This document shows positions 15,590 through 24,565 of a stretch of DNA of 64,000 nucleotides, piece after piece. Location: NCBI RefSeq assembly GCF_022664395.1, contig NZ_JAKRET010000003.1, forward strand, positions 186,001-250,000. Reading direction: 5' to 3'. How positions within the stretch are numbered: the stretch's first letter is position 1; each line of letters starts with the position of its first letter. The notes under the pieces are model-generated. The model searched no databases. It saw only the letters and a list, made by a program, of their open reading frames with translations, and had not been told where the DNA came from. Source of the stretch: Sphingomonas lacusdianchii (GTDB lineage: Bacteria > Pseudomonadota > Alphaproteobacteria > Sphingomonadales > Sphingomonadaceae). The position numbers and the translations under genes were made by a program.

Positions 15590-16291
15590 ATGCGCGTGCT
15601 GTTGATCGAAGACGAGCCGACGACCGCCAAGGCGATCGAGCTCATGCTGACGACCGAGGGTTTCAATATCTACACGACCGATCTTGGCGAAGAAGGCCTC
15701 GATCTGGGCAAGCTGTATGATTACGACATCATTCTGCTCGACCTGAACCTGCCCGACATGCACGGCTATGACGTGCTGAAGAAGCTGCGGGTCGCGCGGG
15801 TACAGACGCCGGTCCTGATCCTGTCGGGCATCGACGAAATGGATTCGAAGGTCCGCTCGTTCGGTTTCGGCGCGGACGATTATGTTACCAAGCCGTTCCA
15901 CCGCGAGGAACTGATCGCCCGCATCCACGCCGTGGTCCGCCGGTCGAAGGGGCATTCGCAGTCGGTTATCCGCACCGGCAAGCTGTCGGTGAACCTCGAT
16001 GCCAAGACGGTCGACGTCGACGGCGCGCGCGTCCATCTGACCGGCAAGGAATATGCGATGCTCGAGCTGCTCTCGCTGCGCAAGGGCACGACGCTGACCA
16101 AGGAAATGTTCCTCAACCATCTCTATGGCGGGATGGACGAACCGGAACTCAAGATCATCGACGTCTTCATCTGCAAGCTGCGCAAGAAGCTCAGCATGGC
16201 TTGCGAAGGCGAGAATTACATCGAGACCGTCTGGGGCCGTGGCTATGTGCTGCGCGAACCCGACGAAATGGGCGAAGCCGCCGTCGCCTGA
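15590..16291 (+). CDS. ctrA: Cell-cycle response regulator CtrA
   Basis: Essential alphaproteobacterial master regulator of the OmpR class. The receiver domain (residues 1-118) carries the acidic pocket (IEDE), the phospho-acceptor D51 in LLDLNLPD and the conserved Lys in YVTKPF. The winged-helix output domain (about 125-225) includes [36 protein letters not shown] and [11 protein letters not shown], a near-signature for CtrA. The ATG at 15590 follows a GGGGGA site. Length 233 aa. The C-terminal tail ([11 protein letters not shown]) is non-hydrophobic, unlike the Ala-Ala degron of Caulobacter, though it does end in Val-Ala. Regulated by the DivL/CckA relay in relatives; a DivL homologue lies at 61.5 kb. 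Confidence 0.97.
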   Translation: MRVLLIEDEPTTAKAIELMLTTEGFNIYTTDLGEEGLDLGKLYDYDIILLDLNLPDMHGYDVLKKLRVARVQTPVLILSGIDEMDSKVRSFGFGADDYVTKPFHREELIARIHAVVRRSKGHSQSVIRTGKLSVNLDAKTVDVDGARVHLTGKEYAMLELLSLRKGTTLTKEMFLNHLYGGMDEPELKIIDVFICKLRKKLSMACEGENYIETVWGRGYVLREPDEMGEAAVA

Positions 16292-16317
16292 CGATCGCGT
16301 ACCAACCCCGATTTCCG

Positions 16318-16345
16318 ACATGCCCTGGCAAATGCCGGGGCATGT
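16318..16345 (+). terminator. Probable terminator after ctrA
   Basis: ACATGCCCTGGC-AAAT-GCCGGGGCATGT, a 12-bp stem with one G-U pair, followed by TCGTTTG. It sits 27 bp after the ctrA stop and before the convergent L,D-transpeptidase gene. The T tract is short, so strength is uncertain. Confidence 0.6.
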
Positions 16346-16377
16346 TCGTTTGGGGGCCGGACGGAATTACGCCGACG

Positions 16378-17046
16378 TTAGGTGATCGCCCCGCCCATCG
16401 CCAACCGCTTGCCGTTGGTGATGATGACGCGGTCGCCCAGCCGCGCCACCGCGAACAGCTTCTTCGCGAACGCGGTCGGCACGCCGATACAGCCATGCGT
16501 CGCCGCGCCTTCCTGCACGTCGCTGCCATGGATCGAGATGCCGTCATTGGTCAGCCGCAACATGTACGGCATCGGCGCGCCGTAGAGGTTGCTGACATGG
16601 TCGGCGTCCTTCTCGGTGATCTTCAGCGCACCGAGCGGCGTGGGTTTCCAATCGGCCCCGTACAGCACCACCGCCGCGCCGATCTCATAGCCGTCGCGGA
16701 ACACCGACAGCACCTGCGCATCAAGGTCGATGGTGACGACCAGCGGTCCCGCAGGAGGCGCGCCGTCCTCGTCCCATACCCAGCGGCCATGGGTGAACGG
16801 CCCGTCGATCGGCAGCACCCGGCGGACGACCATCGCCTCGGGCCGGGCAATCGGTGAAGGCGAGGCTGCGGGTGCAGGCATCGGCCTCGCCTGCACGACC
16901 GACGCATGCGCCACCGGATCGGCGCGGATCGGCACCGGCGGCGCCGCCGGCTCGGCGCGAAGCAGCAACGCCGCCCCGCCGGCGGTCGCCCCCGCGACCC
17001 CGACCAGCAACGCAATCCCTAAACCGGTCCGCCAACCAACCTGCAT
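16378..17046 (-). CDS. L,D-transpeptidase (YkuD domain)
   Basis: Envelope enzyme that makes 3-3 peptidoglycan cross-links or attaches proteins to peptidoglycan. 222 aa: an N-terminal membrane anchor (residues 5-29, GWRTGLGIALLVGVAGATAGG), a Pro/Ala linker, and a YkuD domain from about 100. Catalytic residues are H173 in ISIHGSDV and H184/C186 in THGCIGVP. The usual SHGCxR motif is varied to THGCIGVP, with no Arg directly after the cysteine. It converges with ctrA and has no obvious operon partners. Confidence 0.9.
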   Translation of the reverse strand: MQVGWRTGLGIALLVGVAGATAGGAALLLRAEPAAPPVPIRADPVAHASVVQARPMPAPAASPSPIARPEAMVVRRVLPIDGPFTHGRWVWDEDGAPPAGPLVVTIDLDAQVLSVFRDGYEIGAAVVLYGADWKPTPLGALKITEKDADHVSNLYGAPMPYMLRLTNDGISIHGSDVQEGAATHGCIGVPTAFAKKLFAVARLGDRVIITNGKRLAMGGAIT

Positions 17047-17090
17047 CGATCCTCCGATCCGACGACCGACCTATAGCATTACGCTTACCA

Positions 17091-17226
17091 AATCCTCCCC
17101 GGCACGGGGAGGGGGACCAGCGAAGCTGGTGAAGGGGGGTGTCGGCAGACGATACCGTCGCGTTGCGGGGCACGCCCCCTCCACCACCGCTTCGCGGCGG
17201 TCCCCCTCCCCGTGCCGGGGAGGATT
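17091..17226. repeat. Inverted palindromic repeat pair
   Basis: Outer arms AAATCCTCCCCGGCACGGGG (from 17090) and its exact inverse at 17207-17226, each followed inward by GAGGGGGACC and a small hairpin (CAGCGAAGCTG; CGCTTCGCGG). The ~135-bp unit fills most of the gap between the L,D-transpeptidase and amidohydrolase genes. The same family occurs at 2541-3003 and 29738-29843. Confidence 0.85.
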
Positions 17227-18899
17227 TACCGCCCCGCCGCCGCCTTCGCCTTCTCGTCGAGCGGCCACGCCTTATACCCGCCGACCCATGTCTCGATCAC
17301 CTTCGTCGCGCGCAAATCCGCCGCGCTCGCCGCGACCGGATCGCGATCGACCACCAGGAAATCCGCCTTCTGCCCCGGCAGCAGCGACCCGAAGCGCTGC
17401 TCGGCGAACCCGGCGAACGCCGCATCCTGCGTGAACGCCTTCCATGCCTGTTCCCGCGTCACCTTCTCCTCGGGCCGCCACCCGCCCGGGGGCTGGCCGT
17501 TCGCATCCTCGCGCGTGAACGCTGCCGCCCAGCCGATGAACGGGTTGGGATGCTCGACCGGATAGTCCGATCCGAACGCCAGCCGACCGCCATCCCGCAA
17601 CACCGTCGCCCATGCATAGGCCCCGGTCAGCCGCGCCGGCCCCAGCCGCGCCTCGGCCATCGTCCGGTCGCCGGTCGCATGGACCGGCTGCATCGACGCG
17701 ATGATCCCGTTCCTGCCCAGCCGCGGCAGATCGGCCGGATCGAGCACCTGCGCATGTTCGATCCGCCAGCGGCGATCGTCCTTGTACGACGCCGCCAGTT
17801 CGTCGATCGCGTCCAGTACCTGCCGGTTCGCCCGGTCGCCGATCGCATGGATCGCGAACTGGAACCCGTCCATCGTGCCCCGACTCAGCAGGTTGAGCAG
17901 CGTCGTATCGTTGATGAACGACAGCCCGCTCTGCTTGGGCGCATCGGCATAGGGCGCTTTCAGCCACGCGCCGCGCGACCCCAGCGCGCCATCGGCGTAC
18001 AGCTTGATCCCGCCCATGCGCAGCCGGTCGCCATAAAGCCACGGCGTCGGCCCCGCCCCGGCGACCGTCAGCGCCGTTTCGAGGCCCGCGCCATAGCTCA
18101 TGATCCGCACGCGCAGCTGGCCGATATCGCCCATCCGCCGGAACACCAGCCAGTCGTCGACCGAGGTACCCATGTCCGCCGTCGCGGTGATGCCGTTCGA
18201 CAACAGCATGTCCTGCGCCTTCAGGAACGCGGCATTGCGTTCGCGTGGGCTGGGCCTAGGCTTGGCGGCGTCGAACAGGCTGGCGGCATTGTCGACGAAC
18301 ACGCCCGATGGCTGCCCGTTCGGCAGCAATTCGATGCGTCCGCCCGCCGGGGCAGCGGTTTTCGCGGTGATCCCCGCCGCCTTCATCGCCGCGCTGTTCG
18401 CCCATACCGCATGGCCATCGGCACGTTCCAGCAGCACCGGCTTGTCGCCTGCCGCCGTGTCCAGTTCGGCAGCGGTCGGGAAACGGCCCAGCCCCCACGC
18501 CTCCTGGTTCCAGCCGCCGCCCAATATCCACTGCCGGTTGCCGTTGCTGCGCGCATAGGACTGAACCGCCGCCTGCGCGTCAGCCAGCGACTTCGTGTTC
18601 GACAGGTCGAGTTCGAGCGCGCGATAGCCCAGCGACATCACATGGCCGTGCGCGTCGATCATGCCCGGCATCACGGTCTTCCCGCCCATGTCGCTGCGCC
18701 AGTCGAGCTTCTTCGGCGCCTTCTCGCCCTTGGGCACCAACCGCACGACCTTGCCCTCGCGGTCGATCAGGATGCCGCCGAACCGCACCACCTTCCCCTG
18801 CGAATCCAGCGCGACGCCGTTGATATTGTCGACCAGCCCGTCGGCCTGTGCGGTGCCGGCGAGCAGCAGCGCCGCGACGGTCAGGGCATGACGGATCAT
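17226..18899 (-). CDS. Exported amidohydrolase, YtcJ-like (amidohydrolase family 3)
   Basis: 557-aa metal-dependent hydrolase with a signal peptide (MIRHALTVAALLLAGTAQA), so likely periplasmic. The amidohydrolase composite domain starts after it (VVRFGGILIDREGKVVRL), with the metal HxH in MPGMIDAHGHVMSLG, later His-containing blocks FAIHAIGDRANRQVLDA and RRWRIEHAQVLDP, and GSDYPVEHPNPFIGW near the C-terminus. Enzymes of this group cleave imides, amides or related bonds; the substrate is unknown. Its ATG overlaps the TGA of the upstream dehydrogenase gene (ATGA), so the two are coupled. Confidence 0.9.
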   Translation of the reverse strand: MIRHALTVAALLLAGTAQADGLVDNINGVALDSQGKVVRFGGILIDREGKVVRLVPKGEKAPKKLDWRSDMGGKTVMPGMIDAHGHVMSLGYRALELDLSNTKSLADAQAAVQSYARSNGNRQWILGGGWNQEAWGLGRFPTAAELDTAAGDKPVLLERADGHAVWANSAAMKAAGITAKTAAPAGGRIELLPNGQPSGVFVDNAASLFDAAKPRPSPRERNAAFLKAQDMLLSNGITATADMGTSVDDWLVFRRMGDIGQLRVRIMSYGAGLETALTVAGAGPTPWLYGDRLRMGGIKLYADGALGSRGAWLKAPYADAPKQSGLSFINDTTLLNLLSRGTMDGFQFAIHAIGDRANRQVLDAIDELAASYKDDRRWRIEHAQVLDPADLPRLGRNGIIASMQPVHATGDRTMAEARLGPARLTGAYAWATVLRDGGRLAFGSDYPVEHPNPFIGWAAAFTREDANGQPPGGWRPEEKVTREQAWKAFTQDAAFAGFAEQRFGSLLPGQKADFLVVDRDPVAASAADLRATKVIETWVGGYKAWPLDEKAKAAAGR

Positions 18900-19762
18900 T
18901 TCGCGATCCTCCGCACCAGCGCGCTGGTATCCTGCCGCCCGCCGCCCATGGCCTGCACCTCGGCATAGAATTGATCGACCAGCGCCGTCAGCGGCAGCGT
19001 CGCGCCGTTGCGCCGCGATTCGTCGAGCGCGAGGCCGAGATCCTTGCGCATCCAGTCAATCGCGAAGCCGAAATCGAATTGGTCCTGCGCCATGGTCGGC
19101 CAGCGATTGACCATCTGCCAGCTTTGCGCCGCGCCGCCCGACACCGCTTCCAGCACCTTGTCGAGGTCGAGGTCGGACGCCTGTGCGAAGCGCAGCGCTT
19201 CGGAAAGTCCACCCAGCACGCCCGCGATGCAGATCTGGTTGACCATCTTGGTCGTCTGCCCCGCACCGGCATCGCCGACATGGACGATCCGCGCGGCATA
19301 AGCCTGCATCAACGGCTCAGCCGCCGCAAAGGCTTCCGCAGGGCCGCCGCACATGATCGACAGCTTGCCATTCTCGGCCCCGGCCTGCCCGCCCGATACC
19401 GGCGCGTCGAGCACCAGCAGCCCGTTCGCGGCCCCGGCCTCGGCCAGTTCGCGCGCGATCGCCGCCGACACGGTGGTATGATCGGCGAACAGCGCGCCCG
19501 CCTGCATCGCACCGAACGCGCCGTCCTCGCCCAGCGTCACCTGCCGCAGATCGTCGTCATTGCCGACACAGGCAAATACCGCCTCCGCCCCATCGGCCGC
19601 CGCAGCCGGCGTTTCGGCAACATCGCCGCCATGCTGCGTGGCCCATGCCTCCGCCTTGGCGCGGGTGCGATTATAGACGGTGACCTGATGGCCGGCGGAA
19701 ACGAGGTGCCCGGCCATGGGCGCGCCCATGACCCCGGTGCCGATGAATGCGAGTTTTGCCAT
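18896..19762 (-). CDS. Beta-hydroxyacid dehydrogenase (3-hydroxyisobutyrate dehydrogenase family)
   Basis: NAD(P)-dependent oxidoreductase of 288 aa from the ATG at 19762. The N-terminal Rossmann motif is FIGTGVMGAPMAGHL, the substrate-binding block is DAPVSGGQAGAENGKL, and the catalytic Lys is in GAGQTTKMVNQI, the G-x3-K-x3-N pattern of this family. The C-terminal helix bundle includes KDLGLALDESR. The substrate could be 3-hydroxyisobutyrate, tartronate semialdehyde or another short hydroxyacid. Translational overlap with the downstream amidohydrolase suggests a shared degradative pathway. Confidence 0.9.
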   Translation of the reverse strand: MAKLAFIGTGVMGAPMAGHLVSAGHQVTVYNRTRAKAEAWATQHGGDVAETPAAAADGAEAVFACVGNDDDLRQVTLGEDGAFGAMQAGALFADHTTVSAAIARELAEAGAANGLLVLDAPVSGGQAGAENGKLSIMCGGPAEAFAAAEPLMQAYAARIVHVGDAGAGQTTKMVNQICIAGVLGGLSEALRFAQASDLDLDKVLEAVSGGAAQSWQMVNRWPTMAQDQFDFGFAIDWMRKDLGLALDESRRNGATLPLTALVDQFYAEVQAMGGGRQDTSALVRRIAK

Positions 19763-19882
19763 GGGCGGCGGTCTATGACCTAAGCGGGCCATGCGAAAGG
19801 GGCGATATGGCAAAGCGTGCGCTTGGCCCTACCGCCGTCGTCCCCCGCTCCGCGAGATACTTGCAAAACCAATTTGCTCGTG

Positions 19883-19966
19883 CCCCGGCGAAGGCCGGGG
19901 CCCAGTTGGGGGACGTCTGGTAGTTCGTCAACGACCTCGCCAACTGGACCCCGGCCTTCGCCGGGG
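19883..19966. repeat. Inverted repeat (CCCCGGCGAAGGCCGGGG type)
   Basis: The left arm (19883-19909) and right arm (19940-19966) match at 26 of 27 positions when inverted; each contains its own CCGGCGAAGGCCGG-like palindrome and a CCAACTGG end. Common Sphingomonas-type intergenic repeat; no gene lies in the 277-bp gap 19763-20039. Confidence 0.85.
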
Positions 19967-20039
19967 TACGGCAGAGTTGGGATTGAAGGCCGGGCTATCG
20001 TAGCGGGCTCGCCTGCACGGCCGTGATGAGCAGCTCAGA

Positions 20040-21014
20040 TTACCCCGGCTGCCCGCCCCCTCCGGTCGCGCCGAAAATCTGCCCCGTCGAAAAGCTGTTC
20101 GACGGATCGGCGGCCGAAACATACAGCCCGGCGATCTCCGCCGGCTGCCCCGGCCGGCCCAGCGGGCTGCTCTTGCCGAAGCTCTGCTGCTTCTCGGGCG
20201 TCGCACCGCCGCTGACCTGCAACGGCGTCCAGAACGGCCCCGGCGCGACCGCGTTCACGCGAATGCCCTTGGCCGCCAGCTGCTTGGCCATCGCCTTGGT
20301 GAAGTTCAGCACCGCCGCCCGCGTCAGCGCGTAATCGACGATATCCGGCGAAGGATCGCTCGCCTGTTCGGACGAGGTGTTGATGATGACGCCGCCCGCC
20401 CCCATCCGCTCGACCGCCGCCTTGGTCAACCAGAACGGCGCATAGACGTTGGTCTTCATCGTATCGTCGAAATCCTGCGAAGAGATCGACGCGATATCGG
20501 GCCGGGTCTGCTGCCGCGCAGCGTTGTTGACGAGGATGTCCAGCCCGCCCAGCTGCGCCGCCGCCTGCTGGACCAGCTGCCGGCAGAACCCTTCGTTGCG
20601 CAGGTCGCCGGGGATCGCCACCGCCTTGCGCCCGGCCGCGCGGATCAGTTCGACGACCTCGCGCGCATCGGGTTCCTCGGCCGGCAGGTAATTGATCGCG
20701 ACATCGGCGCCTTCGCGGGCATAGGCGATGGCGGCGGCGCGGCCGATGCCGCTGTCGCCGCCGGTAATCAGCGCCTTCTTGCCGGCCAGCCGCCCCGATC
20801 CCTTGTAGCTTTGCTCGCCATGGTCGGGACGCGGATTCATTTTCGATGCCAAGCCCGGCCAGGGCTGGCGCTGCACCGGAAAGGGCGGCTTGGGATAAGC
20901 GGCGGCAGCGGCGGTGGTCGGTTTCGTCCCCTGCGCAACGGCAGGCGCAGCGCTGGCGGCAACCCCGGCAAGGGCGGCACCCGCCACGAAGGTGCGGCGA
21001 TCGGTCTCGGTCAT
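20040..21014 (-). CDS. Tat-exported short-chain dehydrogenase/reductase
   Basis: 324-aa SDR with an N-terminal twin-arginine signal (TDRRTFVAGAALAGVAA), so probably periplasmic. The cofactor motif is TGGDSGIGRA (residues 84-93), followed by the NNAA motif and the active-site Ser in NTSSEQ (about 214). The usual catalytic YxxxK is here Y228-A-L-T-R232, so the Lys is an Arg. It resembles YghA/YhxC-type SDRs that carry long N-terminal extensions (MNPRPDHGEQSYKGSGRLAGK). Substrate unknown. It starts 92 bp from the divergent ilvA gene. Confidence 0.88.
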   Translation of the reverse strand: MTETDRRTFVAGAALAGVAASAAPAVAQGTKPTTAAAAAYPKPPFPVQRQPWPGLASKMNPRPDHGEQSYKGSGRLAGKKALITGGDSGIGRAAAIAYAREGADVAINYLPAEEPDAREVVELIRAAGRKAVAIPGDLRNEGFCRQLVQQAAAQLGGLDILVNNAARQQTRPDIASISSQDFDDTMKTNVYAPFWLTKAAVERMGAGGVIINTSSEQASDPSPDIVDYALTRAAVLNFTKAMAKQLAAKGIRVNAVAPGPFWTPLQVSGGATPEKQQSFGKSSPLGRPGQPAEIAGLYVSAADPSNSFSTGQIFGATGGGGQPG

Positions 21015-21106
21015 GGTTCAGCTTTCTGGATGAAACAGGGCTATCGAGCAGACGCGCGCCGGGTCGACGGGTTCCCCTTTGGTACCAGATGGGCTACGCG
21101 CCCGCG

Positions 21107-22348
21107 ATGGCTACCAACCCGATCGCTCCGCCCGCCCTGCCCCTCACCGTCGACGATGTGCGTCAGGCGGCGATGCGTATTGGCGGCTCGATCGTGCGCA
21201 CGCCGACGCTCATCAGCCGGACGCTGTCCGACCTGACCGGCGCGACCGTCTATCTCAAATTCGAAAACCTTCAGTTCACCGCCGCTTACAAGGAACGCGG
21301 CGCGCTCAACACCCTGCTGCAACTCGACGAAGCCACCCGTGCCAAGGGCGTGATCGCCGCCTCGGCCGGCAATCATGCGCAGGGCCTTGCCTATCATGGC
21401 AACCGACTCGGCGTACCGGTGACGATCGTCATGCCCCGCCCGACTCCGACCGTGAAGGTGATGCAGACGCAGAGCCACGGCGCGACCGTGGTGCTGGAGG
21501 GGGAGACGTTCGACGCCGCCTATGCCCATGCCCTGAAGCTGGAGGCCGAACAGGGCCTGACCTTCGTCCACCCGTTCGATGACGCCCGCATCATGGCGGG
21601 TCAGGGCACCGTCGCGCTCGAAATGCTGGAGGACGTGCCCGAGATCGACACGCTGGTCGTGCCGATCGGCGGCGGCGGCCTCATCAGCGGCATGGCGACC
21701 GTCGCCCGCGCCGCCGAACGCGATATCGAGGTGGTCGGCGTGCAGGCCGAACTCTTCCCGTCGATGTACAACCGCCTGCACGGCACCGCGATGGACTGCG
21801 CCGGCGACACGCTGGCCGAGGGGATCGCGGTCAAGCAGCCCGGCGGCCTGACCGCGCAGGTCGTGGCGGCACTGGTCGACGACATCGTGCTGGTCAGCGA
21901 ACGGCAACTCGAAGAGGCGGTCAGCCTGCTGGTCCAGATCGAAAAGACCGTGGTAGAGGGTGCCGGCGCCGCCGGCCTCGCCGCGCTGCTCGGCCATGGG
22001 CAGCGGTTCAAGGGCAAGACCGTCGGCATCGTGCTGTGCGGCGGCAATATCGACACCCGCCTGCTCGCCAACGTGCTGCTGCGCGACCTTGCGCGGTCGG
22101 GACGCCTCGCCCGGTTGCGCATCCGGCTGCAGGACCGCCCCGGCGCACTGTTCCACGTCGCCAAGATCTTCCACGAACACACCGTCAACATCATCGAGGT
22201 CTATCACCAGCGCGTCTTCACGACGCTCCCGGCGAAAGGCCTCATCACCGACATCGAATGCGAGACGCGCGACCGCGACCATCTCGACCGTCTGATCGAA
22301 GGGCTGCGCGCGGGCGGCTATGAAGTGAGCACGGTCGAACTCGCATGA
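21107..22348 (+). CDS. ilvA: Threonine ammonia-lyase (threonine dehydratase) with ACT domain
   Basis: PLP enzyme that converts threonine to 2-oxobutyrate and ammonia (isoleucine synthesis or threonine catabolism). The PLP Lys is in FTAAYKERGALN, the phosphate-binding loop is VPIGGGGLISG, and the SAGNHAQGLAYH block is typical. The C-terminal ACT domain (about 330-413; RLQDRPGALFHVAKIFHEH) is a single copy, as in the shorter 400-residue class rather than the two-ACT E. coli IlvA. The start at 21107 gives 413 aa; an in-frame ATG at 21089 is possible and neither has a strong SD. The stop overlaps the GFA gene (ATGA). Confidence 0.93.
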   Translation: MATNPIAPPALPLTVDDVRQAAMRIGGSIVRTPTLISRTLSDLTGATVYLKFENLQFTAAYKERGALNTLLQLDEATRAKGVIAASAGNHAQGLAYHGNRLGVPVTIVMPRPTPTVKVMQTQSHGATVVLEGETFDAAYAHALKLEAEQGLTFVHPFDDARIMAGQGTVALEMLEDVPEIDTLVVPIGGGGLISGMATVARAAERDIEVVGVQAELFPSMYNRLHGTAMDCAGDTLAEGIAVKQPGGLTAQVVAALVDDIVLVSERQLEEAVSLLVQIEKTVVEGAGAAGLAALLGHGQRFKGKTVGIVLCGGNIDTRLLANVLLRDLARSGRLARLRIRLQDRPGALFHVAKIFHEHTVNIIEVYHQRVFTTLPAKGLITDIECETRDRDHLDRLIEGLRAGGYEVSTVELA

Positions 22349-22746
22349 CGGACGCGATCACCGGCCAATGCCTGTGCGGTGCGTGTCGCTATGTCAGCGA
22401 CGGGCCGGTGATCAACGTCCGCGCCTGCCATTGCCGCCGGTGTCAGCGCGCGACCGGCTCGCCCTTCTACGCGCGGGTGATGGTGCCGCTGGCCGCGACC
22501 GCGATCGAGGGGCCGGTCGGCTGGTATGATGGCGACACCGGCGTGCTGCGCGGCTTCTGTCCGAATTGCGGCGCGACGCTGTTCTCGCGCCGCGACTCGG
22601 CGGGGACGATCGGGCTGACCCTTGGCAGCGTCGACGACCCCGACCGCTTCCAGCCGACCGATCATATCTGGACCGAGGCGCAGCAACGCTGGCTGGTCCT
22701 CGGCGACGACCTGCCCCGGCATCGGCAGGGGCCGCCCGCCTTCTGA
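22345..22746 (+). CDS. GFA / CENP-V family zinc protein
   Basis: 133-aa protein of the glutathione-dependent formaldehyde-activating (Gfa/CENP-V) fold. Zinc-binding cysteine sets are visible: GQCLCGACRY, ACHCRRCQRATG and FCPNCGATLF. The HIWTEAQQRWL end is common in the family. Most bacterial members have no proven reaction, so 'formaldehyde activating' should not be taken literally. The ATG overlaps the ilvA stop by four bases, so the two are translated together; a functional link is not obvious. Confidence 0.9.
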   Translation: MTDAITGQCLCGACRYVSDGPVINVRACHCRRCQRATGSPFYARVMVPLAATAIEGPVGWYDGDTGVLRGFCPNCGATLFSRRDSAGTIGLTLGSVDDPDRFQPTDHIWTEAQQRWLVLGDDLPRHRQGPPAF

Positions 22747-22846
22747 GCGCCGACGAAATCCTCGCGAAGCGACTTTTCGTCGGTTAGGATAATCGCCATA
22801 TTTTCGGCGCTATGCCAACCGGCATGACCGATCGAAGGAACCCTGG

Positions 22847-23635
22847 GTGACCGCGCCGTTTCGTTTCCCCCGCTTCTTCGTAACCTCGCCCGCGCCCTGC
22901 CCCTATCTGCCCGGGCGGCAGGAGCGGAAGGTCTTTACGGAGCTCAACGGCCCGCATGCCGACGAACTGAACGATGCGCTCGGGCGAATCGGGTTTCGTC
23001 GCAGCCAGTCGGTCGCGTATCGCCCCAGTTGCGTCGGGTGCAACGCGTGCGTCTCGGTCCGGGTCGTCGCCAGCGACTTCACGATGAACGCGACCCAGCG
23101 CAAGCTGATGCGCCGGCATGCCGATCTCGACATTCGCGCGTGCAAGCCATGGGCGACCGACGAACAATTCCGCCTGCTCCGCCGCTATCTGAACGCGCGC
23201 CATCCCGGCGGCGGCATGACCGCGATGGACGAAACCGACTTTGCCGACATGGTCGAACATTCGCCGGTCACGTCGTGGGTCATCGAATATCGCGAGCCTG
23301 CGGTCGACGGCGTTCCCGGCCGGCTGGTCGGCGCGTGCATCACCGACGAACAGGCCGACGGGCTGTCGATGGTCTACAGCTTCTTCGAAACCGATCCGGA
23401 GGCGCGCGCGGGGCTCGGCACCTTCATCATCCTCGACCATATCCGCCGTGCGCGCGCGACCGGCCTGCCCTATGTCTATCTCGGCTATTGGGTACAGGGA
23501 TCGCCGCGCATGACCTACAAGACCAAGTTCCGCCCGCTGGAGATCCTCGGGCCGGCCGGCTGGACGCTGCTCGACGACGCGACGGCGGCCGCAGCGGCGG
23601 CGGTCGGAACGGCCGGTACGGCGGTCCCGGCATGA
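22847..23635 (+). CDS. bpt: Aspartate/glutamate leucyltransferase (Bpt), N-degron pathway
   Basis: Transfers Leu from Leu-tRNA to N-terminal Asp or Glu of proteins, marking them for ClpSAP degradation. The GTG start at 22847 follows GAAGGA; 262 aa is normal. The Ate/Bpt N-terminal region contains [16 protein letters not shown] and the [12 protein letters not shown] cysteine cluster; the C-terminal GNAT-like half has [28 protein letters not shown] and [12 protein letters not shown]. Upstream cysteine C18 (SPAPCPYL) completes the conserved set. The stop overlaps the next gene (ATGA). Confidence 0.95.
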   Translation: MTAPFRFPRFFVTSPAPCPYLPGRQERKVFTELNGPHADELNDALGRIGFRRSQSVAYRPSCVGCNACVSVRVVASDFTMNATQRKLMRRHADLDIRACKPWATDEQFRLLRRYLNARHPGGGMTAMDETDFADMVEHSPVTSWVIEYREPAVDGVPGRLVGACITDEQADGLSMVYSFFETDPEARAGLGTFIILDHIRRARATGLPYVYLGYWVQGSPRMTYKTKFRPLEILGPAGWTLLDDATAAAAAAVGTAGTAVPA

Positions 23636-24045
23636 TCGCGACGCTGGTCGCGCTGGCCTTCGCTACTCAGGCGGGGAGACTAATGCTCGACCAACGCCGC
23701 GTCGACCTGCTGCAATTCGAAGTCCGCCTCCCCCAAACGCTGACCCCGGCCGAGCGGACCCGCGCCGTAGCGATCTTCACCGCCGACACCCGCACGATCC
23801 GCGCCTGCCCCGACGCCGCGCGGATCGCCGCGCGCTACAAGCAGGACCGAATTTTCTCCGGCACCCTCACCTCGCGCCCCAACGTTGCTTATGCCGCCCT
23901 TCCCGCACCGCTCCGCGCCGAGCTGACGAAGGTGCCGACCGGCCACGCGACCCGTCCGTTCGGATCGGGCAGGGAATTGCGCGTACTGATCGCCTGTTCA
24001 GCGCTCAAACTGCCGCGCCGCCCCGCGTCACAAGGGATGATCTGA
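23632..24045 (+). CDS. Small exported protein of unknown function
   Basis: 137 aa, coupled to bpt by an ATGA overlap. The start [15 protein letters not shown] looks like a short signal peptide. The body ([58 protein letters not shown]) resembles the segment that links the chaperone and parvulin parts of some alphaproteobacterial SurA/peptidyl-prolyl isomerase proteins, but no complete parvulin domain is present. That similarity is from memory of the pattern and should be treated as weak. It may be a remnant or a stand-alone periplasmic factor. Confidence 0.6.
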   Translation: MIATLVALAFATQAGRLMLDQRRVDLLQFEVRLPQTLTPAERTRAVAIFTADTRTIRACPDAARIAARYKQDRIFSGTLTSRPNVAYAALPAPLRAELTKVPTGHATRPFGSGRELRVLIACSALKLPRRPASQGMI

Positions 24046-24119
24046 CGTCCGTTCGCTCCAGCGCAACGGGCCCATACACGCAAACGTCGCGCCGCCTGCA
24101 CAATCGTCAGCGTTCATCG

Positions 24120-24139
24120 ATTCCCGCCTGCGCGGGAAT
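24120..24139. repeat. Short palindromic repeat (ATTCCCGC type)
   Basis: ATTCCCGC-CTGC-GCGGGAAT, a perfect 8-bp stem. The same family of small hairpins is seen as inverted pairs at 37040-37127 and 47312-47393 and as a fragment near 52430. It could also help end transcription after the gene at 23632. Confidence 0.7.
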
Positions 24140-24169
24140 GACGCGACGATCAAACCCCCAACGCGAAAA

Positions 24170-24199
24170 GGCACCCGATCCACTATCGGATCGGATGCC
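24170..24199 (-). terminator. Intrinsic terminator of rpmJ
   Basis: On the minus strand GGCATCCGATCC-GATAGT-GGATCGGGTGCC followed by TTTTCG, a 12-bp stem with one G-U pair, about 50 bp after the rpmJ stop. Confidence 0.85.
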
Positions 24200-24249
24200 C
24201 TTCCAAATCACAGACCAGCACGGCCCGATCGGGCCGCACCGACCGCGAA

Positions 24250-24375
24250 TCAGCCCTGGCGGGCCTTGAAGCGGCGGTTGGTCTTGTTGATGACGTAGAT
24301 ACGGCCGCGACGGCGGATCACGCGGTTGTCCCGGTGACGATCCTTGAGCGACTTCAGCGAATTGACGATCTTCAT
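24250..24375 (-). CDS. rpmJ: 50S ribosomal protein L36 (zinc-free, YkgO type)
   Basis: Only 41 codons: it starts [20 protein letters not shown] and continues through [22 protein letters not shown]36 is the smallest ribosomal protein and binds 23S rRNA in the large subunit. This version lacks the four zinc ligands of the classical form and is the 'C-minus' (YkgO-like) paralogue, which is the standard L36 in sphingomonads. The ATG at 24375 and the TGA at 24250 are clear, and a strong terminator follows. It is a monocistronic gene, divergent from the DUF4136 lipoprotein. Confidence 0.96.
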   Translation of the reverse strand: MKIVNSLKSLKDRHRDNRVIRRRGRIYVINKTNRRFKARQG

Positions 24376-24565
24376 GTCACGGCTCTCAAACGGCAAAAGG
24401 GCCGCTCGCACGGCCGGAAAAGAGGCGTCCAGCTATCGCCGACCGCGCCTTTCGTCAAGAGCGGAACGGCGTTCGCGATCGAAACACCAGCGCAATGAAC
24501 CCGAACACCGTCGATGCGCGTTGCCCTATGCAACAATCAGGCGTTTCGTAGACAAGGTGAGTCGC

